Assembly (NCBI GenBank): GCA_036346395.1
Contig: CM070594.1
Span: 30,661,385 to 30,725,384, forward strand
DNA from: Hsuehochloa calcarea
Lineage: Eukaryota; Streptophyta; Magnoliopsida; Poales; Poaceae
Length of the DNA stretch: 64,000 nt
Direction: 5' to 3'
The notes beneath the pieces are model-generated. The model ran no database searches. It saw only the letters and a program-made list of their open reading frames with translations, and was not told the origin of the DNA. Below are positions 9,331 to 21,950 of this stretch, one piece after another. Both the position numbers and the translations under genes were made by a program. Positions within the stretch are counted from its first letter, which is position 1; each line of letters starts with the position of its first letter.

Positions 9331-12300
9331 GGCTATACAAAATGTTGTGTGCCCTGCGCATGGACACGAGACGGTCCTAACGATACACTTTCTTCCAAAA
9401 ATCTCTACAACTTCCAGAAACAAACTAATGTAACTTGGGCCAAACTCCGTTTTGGTACCAAACCACACAATCTGTACATAACACATTGAACTCCTGTCCT
9501 GTCTCCCAATCAACCACTTCACATTTGCAAGGAGTACCTCCTTTAACCAGGAACGCACAACCAAACTAGTTTCAAACAAACTCTTTTATAAATAGAACCC
9601 AACTGAAAACAAAGGATTCTCATCGCAATCACGCGTTACCAACTCCCCATCAGAATAGTCAAATCCAGAATCAAAGATTCATCACAAAAACCTTTCCATT
9701 TTCCAAATAGGCTGTTTGCAAATAAACACCACGTAAGCCAAAAAAGAAAACATTCGAATGCCAAAATCAATCACTTTTTTTTCCCTAAATTAGAAAGAAT
9801 CACATGCCAACGTAAAGCCAACTCAAATTGTAAATGACCTCTGTCATAAGCATGCAGCTCAAACAAGAATCAAAAGGGCATTTCACTACAGGAATCAAAT
9901 TTTTTTTTCTCAATTTTTCTTCTAGGAATAAACTCTCTCAAATCATAGGATTTCAAATCATCACACTAACTCATTACTCTTAACTGGTAATCTCAAAGCG
10001 ATGCTCAACCTGAGAGCAACAACCGCGCCCATTTAGAGAGACTCTACTAACCCATAAAAAGATACTATAGTCCCCTCCTCTACCAAGGAAACTATTTTGA
10101 CAAATGATTCCCAACACCTCAAATAAAATCTACACCCACAATCACATCACCTCAATCTTTTAAGGATGATCAACTTGAAATTCTCTACCCACACACACTG
10201 ATTTAAAACCAAAGGATTCTATCAATGATCCTCATACTATTTGGAATCCACTTTTGTTCTACTACTTCTACACATGATCACTGGCCAACCAAGGTTCTAG
10301 CATAAAACACATGCTAAATTTCAACAGCCAGGACTCCTAAAGTGACTTCTGGTATACTTGATAGAAATCCGCATATTCGCTGTCTAGAGTTCCCACAATC
10401 CAAACAATATCCTCAATCATTAATATCAACCATCATCACTAATCAATTGACTGCCCAAAACGATTTACTTCCCTAATATTGAACCCTCAAAAAACCACAC
10501 CATTCAATTTCACCTACATAGCCTTGCAAAGTATACCATCACAATATCCCAACTATTCGATAATTCCAATGCTCCACCATCATGAACAAATATTCTTGGA
10601 TCACTATTCACTATAGGTTCTACTAATTGTAACAATATAATCAGTTTTGTCCCAACGACCATAATTCCTTTTAGATCCAATTCTCTATGAGATTTATATC
10701 ATGAAATGAATTCATCCTCTAATGTTCCTCAATTAACTTGCAACCCAGGGTCTCACCACATCATATATTTGACCACTAGTAACCAGTTCCCAATATACAC
10801 TCTTTAAGGTTTTGTAAAACGAATCGACTATTCCTTTCTCAAAAGAAGAGACAAATAAAAGATTTTTTTTTTTTTTTTAAGACCAAATAACATTAATCAC
10901 TTAAGAACCAATAAAGCTTTCCGACTCGTCACTTGCTCAAACCAATTTCATCTACCAAATAAATCATGAACTCCAAAAGTTCATGAATTCAAAACTCCAA
11001 ACCTTTCATTTAAACGATAATACGAAAGGCGATCAAATTACATTCTTTCTAAAAGAATCATCACCACACGAAGCCACAATCCCTTACAGACAATCTTACT
11101 AACATTAAGAATAATACACTCTTAACATGATTCAATATCGTCAACTCTTCCATTAATAAGCCCCGAAAAGTTCACCAAATTGTTCCATACTACTTTTCCA
11201 TCACACCTTCAAAATGCGATTATACCAAAACCATACAACCTCACTACAACATCTACTTTATATTAGAAGGGATCCACTACACAAATTAAAAGGTTTTATC
11301 AAAACCCTTTCATCACAGATATGCTATTGACTGACTATTCCACAATTGTCTAGGTATAAGCCATCTATTAAATCACACCAGCTCAACTCTTAGTGATGCT
11401 CAACACCAAACTTTAACACTCAGCAATTGCACTCCAACCATTGTTGTTATCAACTAGCTTTCTTATGATGTCTAGCTGCTACCTATTTTCATTTGCGAAT
11501 CACTTGAATATTTACCAACACATATTCAGTTGTTCCTCCTCACATTTAGTTTTCAACAAAATCACCCTAAAACTTCAAAAGTCAAAATCTTCTCTCGATC
11601 AAAAATCTCGACAACACTATAATCAAATTCATCGTGTCATTCTATAAAGAAGAACTATCCAGAACTCCTCCTGTACATTTTAGATCCACTGGTATTCGAT
11701 CCCTTCAACCTTTTGTACACAATTCCAATAATTAATCATACTAAGGTATATGTAAAGCTATCAACCAAACATGATCACCAAGTGTCTACAGTAAAGATAA
11801 CACCACAAATAATATCTATTAAGGCAATAACCTAGCATCTCCTCAAGTTTCCCTTTACACACAATTAGATTAATCCATTGGTACCAAATCCAATAAATTC
11901 AACAAACTAATCAATTTTAATGTCCAAGCCAGTTCATCAACATTCCATACTTCTTAATAACTCTTATGACTCCAATTAGGTATGGACATACTCTTAGTCA
12001 CTACTCAACTCGTAACTACTCTATGACAATAATTTGGGTTAAGACCAATCATGCATCACGCTACAGATCCGACCTGATACTCATACCTTATCGAAGAACT
12101 TCTATGTTTACCACCTCTAGCTTAAACGTAACAAGTCAACACAAAAGGATTTTAACTCTTTTCAGAAAAAAAAAGGCATTAAACTTCAGCACTCAAAATA
12201 ATCCAAAAGAAATACATAAAGCCAAAGTTTTCACATGTTAAAGAACTTGCAATAGAGAACTTTCAGTATCCAGAATACCAAGTGGATAAATAATTCATAT

Positions 12301-12599
12301 TTTCCAATAGGAAGGGCGGAACTCCCACGAAAAGATCAATCTTGCTGTTAACCGATGTTCACACAAAGCGGCAATAGATCAACAGTCATGAGAACAAGTA
12401 ATGTCTTTATGGAACCAAAGGAGACCAATGAAATATCACCCATTGTATTGTAAACACTATCTCAAGGAAAATTCATCAACCGCAACTATAACCAGAATTG
12501 CCCAAAATTCAAGCTCAACGAAGAGAACAACTTTTATAAAGAAACTCACACACAATACCTATAACTACTGTAATCAAAGTAGCTACCTCTCTATTCCCA
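9331..12599 (-). mobile_element. Element B internal region, no recognisable genes
   Basis: 3.3 kb of sequence, G- and T-rich in sense, with frequent stops and a 19-base homopolymer T run near 10862-10880 (plus strand). It aligns along its length with the J internal region (56330-59600) at high identity, so it is maintained as family sequence. Short frames such as 11966-12241 and 12401-12619 are shared with J only in broken form. I see no protease, RT or RNase H motif. Confidence 0.7.
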
Positions 12600-12740
12600 T
12601 ACCACGAATGGTGGTGTAACCTGGTAAAACCCAGGGCCACAACCACGATCTCAACTGCCTCAGGAGGGCCCCACGAACCACGCCCATGCCCCGACCTCCA
12701 CGACCGTGGCCACCACGACCACGTCATCTATCCTCGACAT
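12600..12740 (-). pseudogene. RG-rich Gag start remnant of element B
   Basis: From about 12740 the minus strand starts ATGTCGAGG and then, after a frame change, reads RGRGGHGRGGRGMG. An MSR start followed by an RG-rich stretch is the usual beginning of Gag in this chromovirus lineage. The J copies (53110-53250, 59610-59740) show the same with different small indels. The indels fall in CCGG/CAG-type sites, so some frame breaks may be sequence errors. Confidence 0.5.
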
Positions 12741-12980
12741 AGCTATCAACCACAATCAACAATACACAATGAGCTCAAAGCTCAAAATAAACTCATCCAT
12801 CAATAAACAACATAGCAGGCGTAAAGCGATATTCGTACCTCTCTCTAACCTCTTCAGGCACTAGTGTGTCAAATTTTAGGTTAGTTAACCATTAGCAAAT
12901 TTTAGTTGATTTACTAAACTAAAACAATTTTTAACAATTTTAGTTTGCCTAAGTTGTTAATCTATTCACCACGGACCTAA

Positions 12981-12997
12981 AGCCCGCTCTGATACCA
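12981..12997 (-). other. Primer-binding site of element B
   Basis: The minus strand reads TGGTATCAGAGCGGGCT, matching initiator methionine tRNA, two bases from the 5' LTR edge at 13000. It confirms minus orientation. Confidence 0.9.
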
Positions 12998-12999
12998 AC

Positions 13000-15556
13000 T
13001 GTAACACCCCAGCCCAACACTGAGCCTAGAATGCCACCACACTACACTTTAAGCTAATAAATATTGACACACTATAAAATTACATCAAGGAAACAATGAT
13101 AGTCATATCCAAAGATCACAAACGAACATGCATAATTAGGGTTCAAATGATAATAAGTAATCAGGTGGAATAAAATCAGGTAAACAGTCCAATATCGCAT
13201 CACCCAATGAATCCAAATGATTAAAGTAAAAAGTCTAGTCCAAATGATATCCTAATCATTATTCAATAACTAACATGTCCAAGTGTAAACCAATATTGAA
13301 TGAAAAGATTATCATGGCGAATGTTCATGTGATGTCCATGTGCTCTAATCGCTCTCAGCTACGGCATCCTCGAAGATCACCTAAAGACAACAATAGAGCA
13401 AGGGTGAGTCCACGACTCAGCAAATACATCCATAAACAACGAACAATAATAAATCATCAGCATTCGTTAACTTCATTATCATCACATGCACTTCTATTAT
13501 CATTCTCATTCATCAATCTCAAATATCAATGCAACTCTATTCTATATGTCCACATGCACTTCTTTTCGCGTATACCGGTATAGCGTGAGTGAATGCTCGC
13601 GACAACATTCACTCTCAAGCCCGTTCCTCCTCAAGGATCGGGGACCTCCTCCACTCCCGTGGAGTTGTGATCAATCATGATCACCTTCTCTTATGCAAAG
13701 ATGCTTATGAATGCAAACATGCAACCTCCATCATAAACATCATATCCAACTTTCCATCATGCTCATCAACAAAGATATAAACATACCAATTCATTGTTTG
13801 CAATTAAACCAAATAGAAGCACAACAATAATGGTAATAGAAGATAAAGAAAACAGTGATCGATCATTGATCGCTGTCTACCATGCACTTGCCTTTACTAG
13901 CGGCCTTGCGATTTGGCTAGAAGACGGCAACAAACATGACGCCTCTCCTACATTAAATACACCAACTTCAATACAAATCACAGCAACAAGAATAGCAATC
14001 AAAATGCTTCGCTCCTACATGTTCCCAAATATAACACGTTACTCCGGTACCGAAAAGTTACCCATTACTGTCTAGGCACTAAAACGAACGTAACTTTTGA
14101 CTCGAAAGTCCGATCACCACAAACCACCCCATTCTGGATTCTTCATAAAATTATCCACCTTTTCTTAGATTACGAAGACTTCTAATTAAATCATCTAACC
14201 CTCCGTATTTAGCCCGGAAAACCGATCTGTCCGCTTCGGAACAGCAGACTTACTAAATTCATAACTTTTGTTTTACTCCACCAACATGCGCGTTCTCAGA
14301 TTCTACAGAACCATTGGACAATTATCTACAACTTTCATGTAGATCAAAAATACTAATTAATCTGTTTACTATTTTTAATCCGCAGTCTACCAAAACAGCG
14401 CCGAAAGACGACAACCGTAAAAACAGCGGTCTTCCGAAAATCATAACTCCAATTCTACTCGTCCGATTGACGCGATTGAATAAGCTAAAGAAAGCTATTG
14501 ATATTATCTACAATTAACCAGTGAGCGACAATTCCAAAATTTGTCATTAAGGTACCGAATAAATCGTACAACCGAGCAGCATAATAAACAAATCTATTAT
14601 TCGACTCTTCGATTAGAAAATTATAAAACCTCACTAATTACTCTAGATCATAATCTCTAATTAACAGCACAAAGAAATCGGTAAAGAATTACCAACAAAA
14701 CACGTCGGCCAAGCAAGGAATGGATGGCGTGCGGCGCGCAACCGGACTCGGCGGCGTCCACGCGCGGCGGCAGAAAAAGCGGCGGCGAAGAGATCAATCT
14801 TGGTAGAACCAAGACAAAGAAAGCGGCGCGGCAATGAAAAGCGGCGGCTGCGGTCTTGGCTCGGCTTTACGCGGCGCATGCAATCAATCGGCGGTAGCTT
14901 CACTCGCGCGAGGATGGCGGCAGAGAACCAGTTGGCCGGCTCGAAACAAAAAAAAAAAATGCCGACAAGACGGCACCGCGGCGGACGCAATTTGGCCGCT
15001 ACTGGAAAAGTCGGCAGAATTCAATTCAGGCTTTGGGCTTGATCGCGTGACGGCCATGGCGGCGGGACAGCGATCTGCAGACGGCCCGAGCGCAAAAGGC
15101 AGCAAGCGGCAGCGAGAATCGAGCGGCTCGGCGGCGAAGCTGATGGCGAATCGGCCACGCACAAGAAGCGGCGTCCACGCGCGCCAAGCGGTTGATCGCG
15201 GAAGAAGAGAGAAAGGAACCAGCAGCAGCAGATCTGCACGGCAACTCTCAGCAGCGGCAAGATTCGGCAGGAAAAGATTTTGGCTGGCGGTGCTAGCTTC
15301 CAGAGGCAAAGAAAAGAAGCTGGCGGCGGTGGAAAAATAAAAAGGCTGCTAGGGTTTTTTAAAACTCCCACAAAACTATTTATACGGCTCTAAAGAAATT
15401 CTGAAAATATTCTATTTTTCACAAAATCTTTTTATTTAATTACGCACGAGCCCTAAGGACGTTTTTAATTACTTATTTATTGATACTATTTAACTAATTA
15501 CTCTCCGATCCTTAAGACGCGATTAATAATATTTATTTATTTTTCGGAGTATTACA
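13000..15556 (-). mobile_element. Element B 5' LTR (2557 bp)
   Basis: It is nearly identical to 6406-8991 except for many small indels in the GC-rich leader (about 14690-15270). It carries the TATA box (15376-15385) and telobox (15345-15358), donor-like GTAATT at 14692, acceptor AG at 13382-13381, ACCGGT cassette at 13571-13614 and terminal GGTGTTACA next to the primer site. This copy would drive the element. Confidence 0.92.
13381..14692 (-). other. Putative LTR leader intron (B 5' LTR), 1312 nt
   Basis: It has the same donor, branch-point hairpin and acceptor arrangement as 6787-8102. Because it lies in the 5' LTR, splicing would remove it from the leader of B transcripts. Confidence 0.6.
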
Positions 15557-15561
15557 TAAGT

Positions 15562-16594
15562 ATTACTAGAATTGGCGTACCACAAGGATATACGTGAACA
15601 GGAAATCATCAACAGTTTAATCAACGGATTGGAAATAAACATTTCAGGGAGATATGGTAAATACGGCCAAGTTGGCTTATTACAATTCAACACCAGGTAT
15701 AAATCGAAGACAATATTAATTTCTCAAATGTTTTGGATTATGGTAGTGAGTGCATCATGTTGTTCTACCCACCATGAAAACAGTTCTTCCTTGTCATTTA
15801 CCTAAATAAAACAACAAAGCAAGAATGAGCCAAAGACTCAGCAAGTAATTGTATGTAACAATCAAACATTCCATGAACAATATATCACTTTCATAATTTG
15901 AACATTGACTGGAAACAACTTTATGAATGGATGAAGTGGAATGATGCATTGAAGGAATTGGACATATCGCAGCATATACCGGTATAGCGAGTGAAACACC
16001 CGTCGGTGTTCACTTAAGGTAATCGTATGAAGAACGTTTCATACAATCGTCCAACGTGGCCCACATTGGAATGGTGGACTCACGTAACATGGCCCACATT
16101 GGAATGGTGGACTCACGTACCCATTCTGGAATTGATGGGATTTTCAAGTGCCCATACTGGAATTGATGGGTCTTACAAAGGTAATTATGCATGTCATGAT
16201 GTGATTCCATGGAAATATTGAATAGTACTCATAAATGAAAAGATACACATGGCATTCATCTACAAATACGAACAAATATAATCATTCATTCACACATCAC
16301 ATAATGCATCAATCATATTATACAAGTTACTTGCATGCCGCGCTGCAACGGGTTGGGAGGTAATTGAGATACCCCTCCACTCACCGCTTCACCGCCTACA
16401 ATGTAAAATAATCGAAATGAGGATAAACGAGTAAGGCATTGCTACACGTGTCCTCCCACAATCTCTAGCCAAATCAACCAAACAAAAGGTTCAATTTGAT
16501 CAATTTACCCAAACATTCCAAATATCCCTAATCTGCGCTTTACTAGAAAATTCACCAATAATTAACCGTAAGTCCAAAAGACTGAAACCGTCTT
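15562..16594 (-). mobile_element. Element A 5' LTR, middle piece
   Basis: It continues 6331-6405 after element B (TSD taagt at 15557-15561). It aligns with 615-1272 of the left LTR and extends into sequence the left LTR has lost. It holds the acceptor-like AG at 15803-15802, the ACCGGT palindrome at 15975-15986, the stem-loop at 15991-16013 and the TGGAAT-loop hairpin array to about 16170. Confidence 0.9.
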
Positions 16595-18861
16595 TGTAAC
16601 ACCCCAAATTTAACACTGAGCCTAGAATGCCACCACACTACTCTTTAAACTAATAATTATCGACACACTATAAAATTAGAGCAAGAAAACAACAATACAC
16701 ATATCCATGGATCACAAAAGAACATGCATAATTATGGATCAAACGATAATAAATAAGCAAGGGGAATATAACCAGGTAAATAGTCCAAAATAGCACCAAC
16801 CAATGAATCCAAATCATTAAAACAAATAGTCTAGTCCTAAAAGTTGTCCTAAACTTTATTCAACCTCTAACATGTCCAAGGGTAATCCAATTTTGAATGA
16901 AAAGATTCTTATGGCAAATGATCATGTGTTGTCCATGTGCTCTACTCGCTCTCAGTTACGGCGTCCTCGAAGATCACCTAAAGACAACAAAAGAGCAAGG
17001 GTGAGTCCACGACTCAGCAAACACATCAATATACACCGAACAATAATAAATCAACAGCATTTAATAACTTCATTATCATCACAGGTACTTCTATTAATAT
17101 TCTCATGCAGTTATCTTCTCTTTGATTCACACCCATTAATCTCATGTAACTATGCAAATCTAATCTACATGTCCACATGCACTTCTTTCGCGTATACCGG
17201 TATAGCATGAGTGAATGCTCGCGACAACATTCACTCTCAAGCCCGCTCCTCCTCAAGGATCGGGGACCTCCTCCACTCCCGTGGAGTTGTGATCATTCAT
17301 GATCACCTGCTCATATGCAAAGATGCTTATGAATGCAAACATGCACACTCCATCATATACAACATATCCAACTTTTCATCATGATTGTCAACAAAGATAT
17401 AAACATACCAATTCCCTTGTTTTCAATTAAATAAAAATAAAAGCACAACAATAATGGTAATAGAAGATAAAGAAAACATTGATCAATCATTGATCGCTGT
17501 ATACCATGCACTTGCCTTTACTAGTTGCGACGCACGATTTGACTAGAAGATGGCAACAAACACGACACCTCTCCTACATTAAATACACAAATTTCAATAC
17601 AAGCTACAGCATCAAGAATAGCAATCAATCGACATCGCTCCTACACGTCCCCAAATCTACCACGCTTCTCCGGTACCGAAAAGTTACCCATTGTTGTCTT
17701 GGTACTAAAACGAACGTAACTTTTGACTCAAAAGTCCGATCACGACAAACCACCCTGTTCTGGATTCTTCATAAAATTATCCACATTTTCTTAGATTACA
17801 AAGTCTTCTAATTAAATCATCTAACCCTCCGTTTCTAGCCCAGAAAACCGATCTGTCCGCCTCGGAACAGCGGGTCTTACTAAATTCATAACTTTTGTTT
17901 TATCCAACCAAAATTCGAGTTTTTAGATTCTACAGAACCATTGGACAATTATCTACATCTTTCATGTAGATCAAAAACTCTAATTAGACTATTTACTATT
18001 TTTAATCTACAGTCTACCAAAACAGCGCCGAAAGACGACAACCGTAAAGACAGCAGTCTTCCAAAATTCATATCTCGAAATCTACTTGTCCGCTCGACAC
18101 GATTAAAAATGCTATAGAAATATATCGAATTTATCTACAATTAACTAGCAGATGACATTTTCAAAATTCGCCATTAAGGTATCTGAATAAATCGTTCAAC
18201 ATAACAGCAGGCTAAACAGATTCATTAACCGGCACTTCGACTAGAAAATTCTAAAACCTCTGCAATAAATCTCGATTCTAATCTCTAACTAAATCAGCAA
18301 AACAGAGAAGAAACAAAATTACAGATCGTTACCAGAGACGAACGCCAAAAATTTTATTTTATTTTTTTCTTCTCTCCAGGTTCTTCCTTGACTTAACCTC
18401 CTGCATTCGTTTGCAACTCGGCACAGTACGTCCCCATTGGCATCACGGCTTGCATGCGACCAATGAAGTGAACCAGCCACCAAGGCAGGTGGGCACTGGC
18501 TGACACTCACGGGCGTGCAGCAATCGGACGCGGATTTCCACACGGCAGGGCGTCACCTGGCCGGGCGCTCGGTTGGCCAGCTTCCATGCGCGCGCAGTCT
18601 TGCACGGTGGCGCGCGACGGAACAGAGAAAACAAAGCGGCGGCAGGAGCTCACGCGCACGGAGGCGGCGCCCGAAAAAAAAACAGGACGGCGGCTAGGGT
18701 GGAAAAATAAAAAAACGACTAGGGTTTCTAGAATCCACTCCCACGTTTTATATAGCTCTTAAAAAACTCTGAAATATCCTATTTTCACGTATTCTATTTG
18801 ATTAATTACGCAACGGCCCGTAAGACGTTATTATTAATATTATTATTTTCAAAATATTACA
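16595..18861 (-). mobile_element. Solo LTR C (B family, 2267 bp) inside the A 5' LTR
   Basis: It has TGTAACACCCC...ATATTACA termini, sequence clearly related to the B LTR throughout, and no internal region. The surrounding A LTR sequence is continuous when it is removed (compare 26085-26115 in G). The flanks are gtctt on the left and agtgc on the right, so the target duplication is not clean. In sense it has a TATAT motif near 18750, a telobox at 18717-18728, donor GT at 18332, ACCGGT cassette 17193-17236 and acceptor AG at 16978. Solo LTRs arise by recombination between the two LTRs of one element. Confidence 0.88.
16978..18332 (-). other. Putative LTR leader intron (solo LTR C), 1355 nt
   Basis: Donor CTCTG/GTAACG has its GT at 18332-18331. 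The acceptor TTTAG/GTG has its AG at 16979-16978. The perfect TGAGTC-GTG-GACTCA hairpin at 17002-17016 contains the branch-point-like CTCAC. The primary sequence differs noticeably from B, yet all sites are kept. Confidence 0.55.
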
Positions 18862-19967
18862 AGTGCTAATCTTTTCTTAACTTAACTGGCTACGAAACTC
18901 TAGTTGATGGTAAACTCTAATTCGGCCAAAACAGAGGTCTAACCATCCAATGAAAACTATAAGCTATGATCTGTCCGAATTGAACAGCCCTAAAAAAAGG
19001 CTGTAACTTTTAAACCACTGATCCAAATAAAGTGATCCTTATCAGCCTGGAAATATGGTGAAATTATCTTCATAAACCTAGTTGGGTGGCCGACCTGGTT
19101 CTGACTCTAACTAGATCAAAACCTAGGTGCAACCAATTATACCCAGAATTTCTGACAGACAGAGCAGTACGTGGTAAAACAATCATAACTTTTAATATAC
19201 TGGGTGAAAATTCGTGATCCAGGTGCCAAAAGAAAGCTAATGAAACCAGGAACAATTATCCAGAAGACACAGATGACCAATTCGGCCTCTACGATGCCCA
19301 AAACTGAGGTACAACGTACTGGACAGAATCAATCTATTAACAGAATCAAAACGAAACTACAAATCCAATCGGATCCTCAACTCTAATGGAATCAAACAAC
19401 GAATTGGAGGTCTAATTACCCTTGTAGGCCAGTAAGAAGACGAAGATCCGCTGCACACGGGTCTTCCTCCCTTCTCCTCTCTTCTTTCTTCTAGGGCCGG
19501 CCACCGGAAGACGACGAACGGCCGTCGACGTCGGCGGGGAACGGAGTTGTTGGAGAGAACCTTGAGGAGGAGCGGCGGGATCACGGAGTTGGCACCACCG
19601 CTGCGAGGAGCACCAAGAGGCAGCAAGGAGGCCGGTTTGGGGGAGGGGAGGAGGCGGCCAAGGGGGAGGGGAGGAGCCAAGGGTGGCGGCTAGGGTTTTG
19701 GGGGGGGGAGTGGCGCCCCCCCTTTTTGGCCGGCCCCTACATGGGCCGGCCGGCCCCTCTTGGGCCACTGGTCGTGACTGCGCCCAGTTGACGACAATAG
19801 CGTTACCCCCGCTGTTTGGAAAAAATCCGACGAAAGTTGTTTCTTTTACCCCCTCCGACTTCTTTCTTTTTACCGATTCGGTTCTGGAAAGTTTTAAATC
19901 TCGTTTTCGAATAAAATTCCCAGATAATTGAAACGATACAACCTAGCTGGATAAATGAGGTATTACA
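18862..19967 (-). mobile_element. Element A 5' LTR, last piece (U3 and GC-rich leader)
   Basis: It runs from the edge of C to the TATTACA terminus. Bases 19308-19967 match 1274-1923 of the left LTR with small indels concentrated in GC-rich tracts. It contains the telobox near 19690-19700 and the donor-like site at 19419. It is followed by the target duplication aaatc at 19968-19972 and then copia D coding sequence. Confidence 0.9.
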
Positions 19968-19972
19968 AAATC

Positions 19973-21291
19973 TTTAGCATACTTTGTTTAGCTTACGAAG
20001 GTTCCATCCATGAGTTGCTTGATTTGAAGTCTAAGGAAATAGTTAAGCTCTCTGATCATCTACATTTCAAATTCCCTAGACATCATATCACCAAACTCCT
20101 TGCAAAAATCTTGATTAGTAGACCCGAAAATAATATCATCAATATAAATTTAGAAAACAAAGAAATCATCCTCTAAAACTTTTGTAAACAAAGTTGAATT
20201 AATTTTGTCAATTTTGAATAATTTTAAAACTAAAAAATCTCTAAGGCGTTCATACCATACTCTAGGAGCTTGTTGAAGACCATAGAGTACCTTGGAGAGT
20301 TTATAGACATAATTAGGATTCTTAGGATCTTCAAAACCGGGTGGTTGCTCAACGAAAACATGTTTGCAAATATTTTTCCATTTAGAAAAGCAGTTTTGAC
20401 ATCCATTTGAAATAATTTAATATCAAAACTTGACGCAAAAGCAAGAAGTATCCGAATTGACTCAAGTCTAGCTACGGAAGCGACAGTTTCACCAAAATCC
20501 AAACCTTCGACTTGAGAAAATACTTGAGCGACCAATCTTACTTTGTTTCTCACAACCATTCCACTTTCATCTTGCTTATTCCTAAAGACCCATTTTATAC
20601 CAATAACATTGTGTTCATTGGGTCTCTCCACCAATATCCAAACATCATTCCGGATGAAGTTATTGAGTTCTTCATGTTTGGCATTTACCCAATTCGGATC
20701 ATCGAGTGCTTCATCTACATATTTTGGCTCAAGAGAAGAGACAAAAAGAGTAATGTTCACAAAAAGAAGCGACACGAGATCGAGTATGAACACCCTTATT
20801 CATATCACCCAATATTTGATCTATTTGATGATCCTTTGCTATTGCATGAATTCTTGGTGGTAAGTTGGATGGTTGATCATATTCCTTGTTGTCCTCTTTA
20901 TCAATTTCAATTCGATTTGTTGTGGAAGAGGTAGGAGGTTCGACTTGAGCGGAAGATGATGGGTCATTTGGATATTCTTTTGGCTTGATGTCTCCAATTT
21001 GTATATTCTTCATTGCTTCTCTCAAAGCTTCATTTCCTACATCATCCAAATTCTTTTGCTCTTCTTGAGAGCTGTTAGTTTCATCAAATTGGATATCATA
21101 TTTTTCTTCAACCAAACCGGTATTTTTGTTAATAACACTATAAGCTTTGTTGTTTGATGAATATCCAGGCAATAAACCAACATCACATCGACATGCAAAT
21201 TTCGAAAGATGAGCACATTTTTTCAAAACGTAACATTTGCAACCACATACATGAAAATATAAAATGTGTGGTTTTCTTCCAAATAAGAAGT
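19973..21291 (-). pseudogene. Copia D: integrase C-terminal region, linker and reverse transcriptase
   Basis: The minus strand from 21291 reads KDFLFGRKPHILYFHVCGCK, then a variable acidic linker (FDETNSSQEEQ) and the RT start around 20793-20300 (WVNAKHEELNNFIRND, KWVFRNKQDE, the catalytic block QMDVKTAFLNG). The RT continues to TKYAKDL at 19973 and then across element A at 534. A gap with frameshifts lies between 20230 and 19973, where the YVDD region is expected. The domain order is normal for SIRE/Maximus-like copia. The coding sequence is split by A and E and has frameshifts, so it is inactive. Confidence 0.88.
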
Positions 21292-21950
21292 CTTTTTGTA
21301 ATACTCCAAAATTTATTTAACCAAGAAGAAAAGAATTCGGGGGAAATAATTAATTAGAAAATGGAATTTGTAGAAGTTTAGATGGGATTTTTTTTTGCAA
21401 ATTTTGGGCAACGTGGGATGTGGGCTTTCAGCCCACAGCATCTTGGCCCATATGTGAGGGGATGGCCGGCCATAAGGGGGCCAAACCCTAGGGCGCCACT
21501 CGCTCCCCCCCTTGGTCGCCACCCTCCTCCTTCCCTTGGCCGCCACCCCCTCCCTCCCCCTTGGTGTAACACCCCAGACCAACCAGAGCCTGGAATGCTA
21601 CCACACTAACATAACTACAAATTAAACTAAGACATTTCTTTCTAATTTTTGGCAGAATCTCCTTTGGATTACTAACCATCCTGAAGGTCGCACAGCGAAC
21701 AATAATAATAAGCAATTATCCAAACGCACAGTCTAAAACATAATCATAAAAGTAACATCCATAATACGCTATCCAACTCCAACAGAGGTTATCCAAGACA
21801 TAAAGCGTAATAAAACAAATCTCAAGAAATTTATTCAAAGTCTAAGTTATCGCTCAAATGGTTTTGTAACACCCTGAAGTTTGTTTGTGCCAATGTGCAA
21901 CCCTGGATATCCCTACTCCCTCCCATGCATGCCATCCACAAACGAGGTAC

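Larger units (their letters stand above)
6406..15556 (-). mobile_element. Complete gypsy-type LTR retrotransposon B (Tekay-like, non-autonomous)
   Basis: TGTAACACC...TATTACA termini are flanked by the perfect duplication taagt (6401-6405, 15557-15561). Sense orientation is minus: 5' LTR 13000-15556, primer site 12981-12997, internal 8992-12999, polypurine tract 8992-9005, 3' LTR 6406-8991. The two LTRs are nearly identical outside a GC-rich stretch, so the insertion is young. The 4-kb internal region keeps only an RG-rich Gag start and an integrase/chromodomain end, so mobilisation would need proteins from a related full element. It inserted into the A 5' LTR, so it is younger than A. Confidence 0.93.
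15802..19419 (-). other. Putative LTR leader intron (A 5' LTR), 1351 nt without nested C
   Basis: Donor-like AAGG/GTAATT has its GT at 19419-19418. The acceptor TTTATTTAG/GTA has its AG at 15803-15802. Subtracting the 2267-bp solo LTR C gives 1351 nt, close to the other copies. The CTCAT branch-point-like site lies 25 nt upstream of the acceptor. Confidence 0.55.
540..19967 (-). mobile_element. Gypsy-type LTR retrotransposon A (Tekay-like, non-autonomous), with B and C nested inside
   Basis: The element is bounded by TGTAAC...TTACA termini and a perfect five-base target duplication (aaatc). Read on the minus strand it has a 5' LTR (6331-19967, interrupted), a methionine-tRNA primer site (6312-6328), a 4.4-kb internal region (1924-6330), a polypurine tract (1924-1937) and a 3' LTR (540-1923). 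Removing nested B and C leaves a 5' LTR of about 2214 bp; the 3' LTR is only 1384 bp because of an internal deletion. No intact gag or pol frame remains. Only a decayed chromodomain tail next to the polypurine tract shows the lineage. Confidence 0.9.

Noticed and set aside
10862..10880. Homopolymer tract (T on plus strand) as a poly(A) tail of a LINE or SINE.
   Set aside because: It lies within aligned J/B internal sequence (57870-57880 in J is shorter), with no target duplication or LINE sequence beside it.
21860..21900. TGTAACACCCTGAAG at 21866 as the start of another nested LTR inside F.
   Set aside because: F continues through it with the usual spacing to its acceptor, and no matching right end or duplication is present.
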